Origin: Duncaniella freteri
Lineage (GTDB): Bacteria > Bacteroidota > Bacteroidia > Bacteroidales > Muribaculaceae
DNA length: 64,000 nucleotides
Assembly: GCF_004766125.1 (NCBI RefSeq)
Contig: NZ_SJSA01000001.1
Location: 1 to 64,000 of the forward strand
Reading direction: 5' to 3'
The position numbers and the translations under genes were made by a program. This document shows positions 15,805 to 22,984 of the stretch, piece by piece. How positions within the stretch are numbered: position 1 is the stretch's first letter; every line of letters starts with the position of its first letter. The notes below the pieces were generated by a model. It searched no databases, was not told the DNA's origin, and saw only the letters and a program-made list of their open reading frames with translations.

Positions 15805-16251
15805 TTATTCGCTTAGGGGCGGGCAGTCTACGCCGTACTCTTCTTTATACAGGCGCATATATTCCGCGGGCTGGTCTTTGCGGAGTGCAATGAGTTCGCT
15901 CTGCGGCACTTCGCTTAACTTGGTGTATTTCTTAGGCTGTTCACCTGCACCGGGGGCACTCTGTTTGTTCAGGTTCAGTGTGTCGGTGGGCTTCTGCTGT
16001 CCGGGCATAGCCTTGAATGTGTCTGCGAGCATTTCTGCGCCGGCGGCTTTACCGAGCTTAATGTAATGTTCACGCTGCGCCGCTAAAATCTTTCTGTCGG
16101 CAATAGCCTGATCCACGTACTGAGTTACGGACGCAAGCTGCAAAGTTTCGGCGCTGTCCGCCTTGGTTTTCATCAGCTGGAGCGCGGCTGTTACCTGCTC
16201 GTCGGACGCATCCTCGGGAAGTCCTAAGAGGATTAACTGGTCTTTGTTCAT
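15805..16251 (-). CDS. Nested scaffolding protein, internal start
   Basis: An in-frame ATG at 16251 lies within the protease gene and would make a 148-residue C-terminal product beginning MNKDQLILLGLPEDASDEQV. Just upstream the DNA reads as an A-rich leader (AACAATAATAAAATAATAAA, then AACAGCG) encoding NNNNKIIKTA, unlike the GC-rich coding around it. Mu (gpI/gpZ) and lambda (C/Nu3) make their scaffolds from such nested starts. The helical, charged product fits a scaffold. Confidence 0.6.
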   Translation of the reverse strand: MNKDQLILLGLPEDASDEQVTAALQLMKTKADSAETLQLASVTQYVDQAIADRKILAAQREHYIKLGKAAGAEMLADTFKAMPGQQKPTDTLNLNKQSAPGAGEQPKKYTKLSEVPQSELIALRKDQPAEYMRLYKEEYGVDCPPLSE

Positions 16252-16815
16252 CGCTGTTTTTATTATTTTATTATTGTTATTGATTTCCTCCCCCTCGCCG
16301 GGTTCATTCTCCGGCGCGGGCTTGGGTTCGTTCAGTTTCAAGAGCGGAAGTGTCGGGGCATCCTCACCGGCGGCGAGCTTCAACTGCTTGCCGTCTGCTC
16401 CACAGAGTTGCAGGGCTTCATCATTGCCGCCAATATCCACAATGCTAACCTCGATAAGTTTGCACCGTGTCACCGTTGCACGTGTCTGCCCTTCCAATGC
16501 TAAAGCCGGGTCTGGGTTCACTTCGGTAGGCTCCAGGGCTGCCGAAGCCATGCGCAAAAATCCGCTTTCCCATTTGCTCTCTATCTTCCGGGCAAATTCA
16601 TCGTTTTGGTCAAATATCGGGGTGCCTATCAGCTTCCCCTCCTCAACTCTGAGGTTGTCAATTTTGCCGATAGGCATTGACTGACCGTCGAAAGCACGGC
16701 GGTGCATCCATAGCAAAACCGGGTTGCGCTTGAACTGCTCCAGGTCTATGCCCGAAGTCAGCACACGCGTGCCGTAGCTGTTTACTGCCTCAGTTGAGAT
16801 TATTACTTCTTTCAT
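15805..16815 (-). CDS. Prohead protease fused to scaffold
   Basis: 336 residues. Residues 1-130 resemble HK97-type (U35) prohead proteases, with His in VLLWMHRRAFDGQSMPIG and the Ser segment SKWESGFLRMASAALEPTEV. Residues about 135-185 are an acidic linker, and the rest is helical scaffold. Such proteases cleave scaffold and capsid leader peptides during head maturation. The gene opens the leftward structural operon, 155 bp from the tRNA gene. The internal start at residue 189 is described separately. Confidence 0.75.
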   Translation of the reverse strand: MKEVIISTEAVNSYGTRVLTSGIDLEQFKRNPVLLWMHRRAFDGQSMPIGKIDNLRVEEGKLIGTPIFDQNDEFARKIESKWESGFLRMASAALEPTEVNPDPALALEGQTRATVTRCKLIEVSIVDIGGNDEALQLCGADGKQLKLAAGEDAPTLPLLKLNEPKPAPENEPGEGEEINNNNKIIKTAMNKDQLILLGLPEDASDEQVTAALQLMKTKADSAETLQLASVTQYVDQAIADRKILAAQREHYIKLGKAAGAEMLADTFKAMPGQQKPTDTLNLNKQSAPGAGEQPKKYTKLSEVPQSELIALRKDQPAEYMRLYKEEYGVDCPPLSE

Positions 16816-16888
16816 TGTAGTTGTCTCGTTTCACTTATCGTGCTTGCCACGCTTTGTATTTTAAAATATTAACTCTCGCAAAGAAAAT

Positions 16889-16946
16889 GCCCGGGGCACT
16901 TAGGGGCTTGGTCCGGAGGTGGTGGGTGTGTCCCCTGTGCCCGGGG
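16889..16946 (-). terminator. GC-rich hairpin downstream of the tRNA
   Basis: GCCCGGGGCAC-TTAGGGG (16889-16906) pairs, with one mismatch, with CCCCT-GTGCCCGGGG (16932-16946). Reading leftward it lies 25 bp after the tRNA 3' end and is followed by ATTTTC. It may end or process the tRNA transcript, or attenuate the operon. Confidence 0.5.
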
Positions 16947-16970
16947 CGGTTGTCCTAATCTTTTTTACCT

Positions 16971-17046
16971 TGGTGGCGGAGGCAGGACTCGAACCTGCGA
17001 CCTTTGGGGAATGAGCCCAATGAGCTACCGGCTGCTCTACTCCGCT
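16971..17046 (-). tRNA. Initiator-type tRNA-Met (CAT), phage-encoded
   Basis: A complete 76-base cloverleaf with encoded CCA. The acceptor arm is AGCGGAG/CTCCGCC with an A1xC72 mismatch. The D arm is GAGC/GCTC (A11:U24). The anticodon stem is TTGGG/CCCAA with loop CTCATTC, and the T arm is GCAGG-TTCGAGT-CCTGC. Lack of a Watson-Crick 1:72 pair, Pu11:Py24 and three G:C pairs next to the anticodon loop are the bacterial initiator marks. U37 in place of the usual purine is odd. It lies between the two structural operons, so it is part of the phage. Confidence 0.85.
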
Positions 17047-17099
17047 AATCGGCTTGCCGCTTTGCTATGCAAAGAATGTATTTAAGTCGTTCAGCGGTG

Positions 17100-17188
17100 C
17101 AAAGTTGAGCATTGTTCACAACCCTAACAAAAAGAGTGTAAAAGTTTTACACTCTTTTTTACCATAGCACTTTTTTACCCCAACTTTG
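17100..17188. promoter_or_regulatory. Divergent late promoters around a 31-bp palindrome
   Basis: CAACTTTG occurs leftward at 17100-17107 and rightward at 17181-17188, resembling TAnnTTTG -7 elements. AAAAAGAGTGTAAAA (17129-17143), one G, then TTTTACACTCTTTTT (17145-17159) is a perfect inverted repeat centred at 17144, the exact midpoint of the two elements. It could be an activator or repressor site shared by both operons, or a terminator that separates them. Confidence 0.6.
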
Positions 17189-17321
17189 CAGTGTGAATTA
17201 TCGTGCAAACCGAACGCAGAGCGGAGTTTACTCCTGCTATGCTGAGGTGCCGCCGATAATGCGAAATATCGAAAACGCCCCCGCAGTGTGGGTGTTAACT
17301 TAAATTCTCGGTTTATTATGA

Positions 17322-17798
17322 ATGGCAACTAAAACCAAAAAGGAACGCGAACAGCAACGCGAACACGCGCGCCTCCTATATATGCAGGGGGAGCCTCAGA
17401 AGTCTATTGCTGAAAAAGTCGGCGTATCTGCTCAGACTGTCACAAAATGGGTTGCGGAGGGTGGCTGGGAACAGGCACGAGCCGCCGCCAACATTACGAG
17501 ACAGGAACTGGTTAATAAAATTTTTAACTCCATAAATGTGTTACTGGAGGATTTGGCAAATGACCCCAGCCCGGAGAAAACAGCCGCCAGCGCTGACAAA
17601 CTTGTGAAGTTTGCCGCCACTGTTGAACGCCTCGACAAAAAAACTTCCGTGGTTGACATTATAGAGGTATTTATGGCTTTCAGCAAATGGCTGCAATATC
17701 GTATGAGCTTCGACCCGAATGTCACCCCGGAACTGCTCAAAACCATTAACCATTATCACGACCTTTTCATCTCTGAAAAATTAAAAGAGTCTTTCTAA
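17322..17798 (+). CDS. Terminase small subunit-like protein (Mu gp27 type)
   Basis: 158 residues. Residues 10-50 form a helix-turn-helix (LLYMQGEPQKSIAEKVGVSA, then VTKWVAEGGW), the usual DNA-binding module of small terminases. Helical segments follow, which probably oligomerise. It is immediately upstream of the large terminase (3-bp gap). It would recognise phage DNA for packaging. A second ATG a few bases upstream is in another frame and gives only four codons. Confidence 0.75.
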   Translation: MATKTKKEREQQREHARLLYMQGEPQKSIAEKVGVSAQTVTKWVAEGGWEQARAAANITRQELVNKIFNSINVLLEDLANDPSPEKTAASADKLVKFAATVERLDKKTSVVDIIEVFMAFSKWLQYRMSFDPNVTPELLKTINHYHDLFISEKLKESF

Positions 17799-17801
17799 AG
17801 T

Positions 17802-19349
17802 ATGACAAAAGCGGAATTAAAAAAAGCGATTGAGGAATGGAAACAGCACTGCGAAACGGTGCAGGCTGCCACTTCCATTAACATCATAGAATCGCCGGCA
17901 CAGCGTCTCGCGCGCATTGCCCGGCTGCGCTCTGATTATACCGCTTTCGTTGATTACTATTTCCCACACTGGACTATTAACCCCGAAACCGGGAAAGCTA
18001 CCCCTTGCGCTAAATTCCACATTGACGCGGCCAATAAGATAAAAGCCAACCGAAACCTCAAAGCCGGTTTTGTCTGGCATCGTGGTGCGGCTAAGTCTAC
18101 CAATATGGACGTATTTGTCCCTATGTGGCTAATGTGTCAGGAACGCCGCGAAATTAACGTTATGGTCATCGTCGGCAAGTCTGAGGATAACGCTAAAACT
18201 CTGTTGGGTGACATTCAGGCGGAGTTACAGTACAACCAGCGTTATATTGCCGATTTCGGGGAACAGTACAACGCCGGATCCTGGGAGGAGGGAGAATTTG
18301 TAACGCAGACGGAAGTCGCATTTTTTGCCCGTGGTCGCGGTCAGTCTCCGCGTGGTCTGCGCTACCGCTCACACCGTCCGGATTACATCGTTATTGACGA
18401 CCTCGACGACGACGAACTGGTGGAAAGTCCGGCGCGTGTCTCTAAGCTGTTCGACTGGGTGCGCTCGGCTCTGTTCGGTACTCTCGACGGTGGGCGCGGC
18501 CGCTTCTTTATGGTCGGTAATATGATTGCCAAAAATTCAGTGCTGGCGAAGTGGTGCGATATTAAGAGCGTACACGTTACCCGTGTAAACATCTACGACA
18601 AAAACGGCGATATTTCCTGGGCTGCCAAATGGACCCCGGAGGAAGTGCAGGCAATTGCCGACGTCGCCGGTTATCGTGCATTTCAAAAAGAATACATGAA
18701 TAACCCGATAATTGAGGGTGCAGTGTTCCGCAACGAGTGGATCCGCTGGGGTAAGCGCCCTGCCTGGTCTAAGTTCTCGGAAATTGTGCTTTATATCGAC
18801 CCCAGTTTCAAAGGCTCAAACAAAAATGACTTTAAGGCGGCGAAACTCTGGGGGAAAGCCGGGACTCAGCTCTGGCACCTCCGTGCTTTTGTCCGTCAGT
18901 GCTCCGTTGCCGAAATGGTACGCTGGTGTTACGACCTTTACGAATGGGCGCGCGCTCAGGGTATCGCCGTGCGCTGGTACATGGAGGCGAATTTTATGCA
19001 GGACACCATCCTCGATGAATTTATGCGAGAGGGTGAACTTCGCGGCTACCAGCTCCCAATGACCGGCGACAAGCGCAAAAAGCCTGACAAGTTCCAGCGC
19101 GTTGAAGCTGTTTCGCCACTGTGGGAGCGTGGGTTCGTCTATTACGACGAGAGCCAGCGAGACGACCCCGATATGCTCGCCGGCATCGACCAGACCCTCG
19201 CATTTGAAAAGGGTATGCGCGGACACGACGACGCACCGGACGCCGACGAGGGCGCTATATGGATTTTACAGAGAGATACCCGACAAAAGAAAATTGTTTC
19301 ATCCACTTCAATAGGGTTGCGACCTAACGCAAAAAATGTATCATGGTAA
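17802..19349 (+). CDS. Terminase large subunit
   Basis: 515 residues. A Walker A-like loop HRGAAKST lies at residues 93-100 and Walker B YIVIDDLDDDE at about 195-205. The C-terminal nuclease domain begins with EIVLYIDPSFKGSNKNDFKA, providing a first catalytic Asp. It drives ATP-dependent packaging and cuts the DNA. For a Mu-like phage, packaging starts near one phage end and runs into host DNA. The stop overlaps the next gene start. Confidence 0.85.
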   Translation: MTKAELKKAIEEWKQHCETVQAATSINIIESPAQRLARIARLRSDYTAFVDYYFPHWTINPETGKATPCAKFHIDAANKIKANRNLKAGFVWHRGAAKSTNMDVFVPMWLMCQERREINVMVIVGKSEDNAKTLLGDIQAELQYNQRYIADFGEQYNAGSWEEGEFVTQTEVAFFARGRGQSPRGLRYRSHRPDYIVIDDLDDDELVESPARVSKLFDWVRSALFGTLDGGRGRFFMVGNMIAKNSVLAKWCDIKSVHVTRVNIYDKNGDISWAAKWTPEEVQAIADVAGYRAFQKEYMNNPIIEGAVFRNEWIRWGKRPAWSKFSEIVLYIDPSFKGSNKNDFKAAKLWGKAGTQLWHLRAFVRQCSVAEMVRWCYDLYEWARAQGIAVRWYMEANFMQDTILDEFMREGELRGYQLPMTGDKRKKPDKFQRVEAVSPLWERGFVYYDESQRDDPDMLAGIDQTLAFEKGMRGHDDAPDADEGAIWILQRDTRQKKIVSSTSIGLRPNAKNVSW

Positions 19350-19600
19350 TATTTGAATACTTCCGCGCCCTCCTGTTCGACTGGCGCAAAAAACGCGCGA
19401 TCCGTGAAGCTCAGCGCTCCGCTGACCTCCACCGTAAAAAATTCCTGGTGCTTGTGCTTCATGGGCGCCCGGTCTGCGTATCTATGCAGGGCGTTAAAAA
19501 AATGATCCGGCAAAAGCGCCTCCCCGGCCTGACTGCCGAAAAAGCCCGCGAAATTGCAATTTATGAAGCTATGCCCAAAACTTCCGGCCTATGTTCCTGA
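19343..19600 (+). CDS. Small unrecognised phage protein
   Basis: 85 residues, basic. It starts within the last codons of the large terminase and ends inside the start of the DUF1320-like gene, so it is tightly embedded in the operon. The middle, KFLVLVLHGRPVCVSMQGVK, looks like a small beta unit, and LPGLTAEKAREIAIYEA like a helix. No function is assigned. Confidence 0.55.
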   Translation: MVIFEYFRALLFDWRKKRAIREAQRSADLHRKKFLVLVLHGRPVCVSMQGVKKMIRQKRLPGLTAEKAREIAIYEAMPKTSGLCS

Positions 19601-20007
19601 CTCTTGACGACTACCGGGGCGTGTGCGACGAATACGAGCTCAAGCAGATAACACAGAACGAAGAAACACGCCTGACCGCCGAAGCCGCCGCCCTGGAGCA
19701 AATCGGTTCTTATCTGCGTTATCGCTACGATATGACCCGGGTATTTGCTTCTGAGGGCTCAGAGCGTAACGCTATGCTCGTACAGTGCGCCGTAAATATT
19801 TCCCTTTGGCTAATGGTTCACCGTCTCCCTCAGAATATGGGACACGAACGCCGGGAATGTCTCTATAACGACGCTATCAAATGGCTTCGCGATATTCAAG
19901 CCGGCAAAGCCTCCCCCGACTTACCTCTCTATGAGAGTGAGGACGGGGACGACGCACGCAACCCGGTGCGCTACGGCTCTATGAAACCAAACAGATACGA
20001 CTATTAA
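19591..20007 (+). CDS. Head-tail joining protein (Mu gp36/DUF1320-like)
   Basis: 138 residues. It opens MFLTLDDYRGVCDEYELKQI and has a helical core with Arg/Asp-rich segments, like DUF1320 proteins that plug into the connector (gpJ/gp36 in Mu). Position, two genes after the large terminase, fits head-tail joining. The start overlaps the previous gene by 10 bp. The C-terminus is acidic with a short Arg/Tyr tail. Confidence 0.6.
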   Translation: MFLTLDDYRGVCDEYELKQITQNEETRLTAEAAALEQIGSYLRYRYDMTRVFASEGSERNAMLVQCAVNISLWLMVHRLPQNMGHERRECLYNDAIKWLRDIQAGKASPDLPLYESEDGDDARNPVRYGSMKPNRYDY

Positions 20008-20032
20008 ACACCCGTTAAATACCGTTTAACCC

Positions 20033-20989
20033 ATGTTTAAGCTGTGTGCTAAAATTGAGATAACCGGCGAGCGCTGCTGGGACATCGGCTTTGTCTCGGC
20101 GGTGGAGATTGTACGCGACACTGAGAAGCTCACAGCCGAAGCCAAAATAACACTCCCTAAAAAAATGAAGTGGAACGGCTCGGCTGAAATTCCTGTGCAT
20201 CGTGGCGACTCCGTGCGTATTTATCTGGGATATAACGGTAATTTACAGCTTGCTTTTGTGGGTTATGTCCGTGACGTAGGCTTCAAAACTCCGGTTGTCA
20301 TTACCTGCGAGGATGATATGTTCAAACTCAAACAAATGCCGGCACAGAAAAAAGCCTACCGCTCTGTTACTATTGAAACGCTTCTTAAGGATCAGGGCAT
20401 AACTTACCGGCTCAATGTTATGGGCGAACAGTCGCTCGGTGCTTATCGTGTCACCGCTGACACTGTGGCCGCTTTGCTCGGAAGATTATCAGAACAGGGC
20501 ATCCGCTCATTTTTCCGATATGAGAACGGCGAGCCGGTTCTTTACTGTGGCGTGCTCTTTGACCGCGACAGTACTCCCTCGCAAGTGTTCCGCTCCGGGC
20601 TTAACATCATTTCAGACCAGAGCCTCCAGCAGCAAAAGGCTGAAAATATGCGCCTGCGCGTTAAGGCGGTCAGCCTTATGCCGGATAATAAAAAAATCAA
20701 AGTTGAGGTCGGCGACGCCGACGGCGAACACCGCACGCTCCACACCTACAACAAAACCGAAAGCGAGTTAAAGGCGTGGGCCGAACAGGAAATTAAACGC
20801 CTTAAACGCGACGGCCTCACCGGCTCTTTTACGACTTTCGGGGCTTCGCTTGTTGACTGCCTCGACGCTATCGGGCTAATTATCGACGGCAAAAAAGCCG
20901 GAGTCTATCAGGTCAAAAAGAATGTAATTAAATACGGCACGTCCGGCTACCGTCAGGAAATAACGCTCGGGCTGCGTGTCGGCGACTAA
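20033..20989 (+). CDS. Baseplate hub protein (late control gpD-like)
   Basis: 318 residues. Short beta strands with HRGDSVRIYLGYNGNLQLAF, then VGYVRD early in the protein, followed by VTIETLLKDQGITYR, fit the gpD/gp27 hub fold of contractile tails. The next gene encodes the spike, the expected partner. The hub connects the end of the tube to the spike. A 25-bp leader separates it from the previous gene. I see no lysozyme domain. Confidence 0.65.
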   Translation: MFKLCAKIEITGERCWDIGFVSAVEIVRDTEKLTAEAKITLPKKMKWNGSAEIPVHRGDSVRIYLGYNGNLQLAFVGYVRDVGFKTPVVITCEDDMFKLKQMPAQKKAYRSVTIETLLKDQGITYRLNVMGEQSLGAYRVTADTVAALLGRLSEQGIRSFFRYENGEPVLYCGVLFDRDSTPSQVFRSGLNIISDQSLQQQKAENMRLRVKAVSLMPDNKKIKVEVGDADGEHRTLHTYNKTESELKAWAEQEIKRLKRDGLTGSFTTFGASLVDCLDAIGLIIDGKKAGVYQVKKNVIKYGTSGYRQEITLGLRVGD

Positions 20990-20999
20990 ATAAACAGTT

Positions 21000-21602
21000 A
21001 TGGCAGATTTACGAAATATCATCAGAGAACTGGCAAAGACCGACGGCGAGACTGTCGCGCTGGTCTGCACCGTGGACGCCGTGGACGAAAAAGCCCGCAC
21101 AATCGACTGCACCCCGCTTAATGAGGGCGCCCCGTTGCTCGGTGTCAATCTACAAGCAAATCAGGGCGCGAATTACGGCTTTTGGCTTTATCCGGAAGTT
21201 GGCAGTTTTGTTATTGTCGGCTTCGTCGCAGACGGTGCCGCCGGGGTGGTTCTGAGCACTGAGAAAATAAAACAGGCCGAAGTCGTCATCGGTGACACCT
21301 CCGCCGTCATGGACGCTGACGGCTGCCGTATTAAAACCGCCAATATGTCCGCCAACATCAACGCCGACAATATAATTTTTAACGGTGGCAAACTCAACGG
21401 CCTTGTTAAAATCGACGACCTCACAAAGCGGCTTAACACAATCGAAAACGAGATTAACAAGTTAAAGGGTATTATGGCCGGTTGGGTCCCTGTTGCTCAG
21501 GACGGCGGCGCAGCTCTTAAAACTGCCGCTGCCGACTGGAGCGCCGACACCCTTTTGCTGACAAAGCGCAGTGATTACGAAAACGAAAAAATTAAGCAAT
21601 GA
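21000..21602 (+). CDS. Baseplate spike protein (gpV-like)
   Basis: 200 residues. Residues 15-85 suggest an OB-fold (ALVCTVDAVDEKARTIDCTP, then GFWLYPEVGSFVIVGF). Residues 95-140 repeat short beta elements (MSANINADNIIFNGGKL) as in the triangular beta-helix of gpV spikes. A coiled coil (KRLNTIENEINKLKG) follows. It should form the membrane-piercing tip. It ends with an ATGA overlap onto the gp25-like gene. Confidence 0.7.
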   Translation: MADLRNIIRELAKTDGETVALVCTVDAVDEKARTIDCTPLNEGAPLLGVNLQANQGANYGFWLYPEVGSFVIVGFVADGAAGVVLSTEKIKQAEVVIGDTSAVMDADGCRIKTANMSANINADNIIFNGGKLNGLVKIDDLTKRLNTIENEINKLKGIMAGWVPVAQDGGAALKTAAADWSADTLLLTKRSDYENEKIKQ

Positions 21603-21877
21603 ACGGACTGCAAATAGACACAACAACCGGCGACCTCCTTGTCGCACCCTCCGGCGCGCTCATCGCCCCGGCTGACTCTTTCATTGCTGAATTTGTCATC
21701 CGCTCCCTCCGCGGCGACATCAAGGAACACCCCCTCCTCGGTGCAGAAGCGCCCCTAATGCTCGCCGGCACTCCCGACCCGTTCTGGCCGGGCAACACTA
21801 AAAAAATGCTGCAAGCCTGCGGCCTCCCTGTCTCTAACCTCACACTATCCCCCGACGGGGTGGTTATAATCTCTTAG
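21599..21877 (+). CDS. gp25/GP46-like baseplate protein, rightward copy
   Basis: 92 residues. It shares RGDIKEHPLLGAEAPL and DPFWPGNTKKML with the leftward copy at 7179-7460. It is coupled to the spike gene by an ATGA overlap and followed by the gpX-like gene, the same pair order as in the other operon. It is inferred to be a wedge component. Confidence 0.65.
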   Translation: MNGLQIDTTTGDLLVAPSGALIAPADSFIAEFVIRSLRGDIKEHPLLGAEAPLMLAGTPDPFWPGNTKKMLQACGLPVSNLTLSPDGVVIIS

Positions 21878-21880
21878 CCT

Positions 21881-22309
21881 ATGCAGTTTATTGTTTCAGA
21901 CCGTCAAACACTCCTCGACGCCGCAGTTATCGCGCTTGGCTCGGTCGCCGGTGTGTTCGCCCTCGCTCAGCGCAACGACATCAGTATAACGGCCACACTC
22001 GCCGACGGCCTCCCGCTCATCTTTGAGCTCGAGGACGTTGTGGCCCCGGCTGTCCGCTCGGCCTATGCCGTGCAACACATCAGCCCTGCCACCGACATAC
22101 CCCGCGCCGATTATCTGGAGTTGCTCTACCAGACCGGAACACGCCGCCCGCCTGTCGCCCAGAAGTTCGACCCCGATAACGTCGGCATTGTGGTTGACAA
22201 AATCGACGAAGTGATCGCCGACCTTAACGCCGGCCGACCGCTCAACATTCAGAGCAAAAACGAACTTACACGAATTTTTCAGGACCCTTTCGACGAGGTG
22301 TTCTCTTAA
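21881..22309 (+). CDS. LysM/gpX-like tail protein, rightward copy
   Basis: 142 residues. The first 80 resemble the leftward copy (SDRQTLLDAAVIALGS, NDISITATLADGLPLIF, PATDIPRADYL). The last 60 are an extension absent from that copy, containing DNVGIVVDKIDEVIADLNAG. Probably a tail-tip protein. Whether the two copies work in one particle or at different stages is unknown. Confidence 0.55.
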   Translation: MQFIVSDRQTLLDAAVIALGSVAGVFALAQRNDISITATLADGLPLIFELEDVVAPAVRSAYAVQHISPATDIPRADYLELLYQTGTRRPPVAQKFDPDNVGIVVDKIDEVIADLNAGRPLNIQSKNELTRIFQDPFDEVFS

Positions 22310-22327
22310 CTCTTTTAATCCCTCAAA

Positions 22328-22984
22328 ATGGAACCACTCACCCAAAACGACCTCAAGCAGCTTGACACGGCCGCGCTGCTGCTTCAAGCTCAGGCCATAC
22401 GCGACGCGGTGGCCGCTAAAACCGTGTCGGCCCGTCAGGTTGGCGAGCTGTTCTGCGGCCTCATTGAAGCCTGCGACGACATCAACGCTGCCGTCAGCCT
22501 CTTTTTATCGGTCAACCTCCCGGAGATTTTGGCCGACATCGACAAACGGCTCGCCGGGGCTGACACTGCCGCAGCCGACACACGCGCGGAGCTCCAAAAG
22601 TCCGAAGCCGCCCGCGCCCGTATCGACTCGCTCATCTCCCAGCTATCCGGCCAGAGCCTCGCGGCTCCGCTCCGTGTTGACATCATCAGCGCGCCCCGTA
22701 CTGTAACGCTCGCCAATCCCGTGCGCCAGCAGATACGCGCCCGCCTGTTCCCCAGCTTCGGCCTCGGCTCTGTCCTCTGCATGGGCGACCACCAAGCCCT
22801 CGACGTTTCGCCCGACGGCTTCATCACCCCGCTGCGTCTCGGCCGCTCTTATGTCAATGCCGTGGCTACCTCCGACACATCGGTTTACAAAACACTTTGC
22901 ATCGATGTTGTGCCACCGCGTTGCCGTCTCACGGCCTCCGGCGCGCTACGTCTCGACGGCAAAGGTAATTTAAGACTCACATAA
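22328..22984 (+). CDS. Structural protein with Ig-like C-terminal domain
   Basis: 218 residues. The N-terminal part is helical (ELFCGLIEACDDINAAVSLF) with a coiled-coil region to about residue 120. The C-terminal 90 residues form a beta-rich module ending LRLDGKGNLRLT, clearly shared with the next protein. It also has VSPDGFITPLRLGRSYVNAV, as in bacterial Ig-like domains. It follows the baseplate genes, so a tail-tip or short fibre role is likely. The stop and the next start share bases. Confidence 0.5.
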   Translation: MEPLTQNDLKQLDTAALLLQAQAIRDAVAAKTVSARQVGELFCGLIEACDDINAAVSLFLSVNLPEILADIDKRLAGADTAAADTRAELQKSEAARARIDSLISQLSGQSLAAPLRVDIISAPRTVTLANPVRQQIRARLFPSFGLGSVLCMGDHQALDVSPDGFITPLRLGRSYVNAVATSDTSVYKTLCIDVVPPRCRLTASGALRLDGKGNLRLT

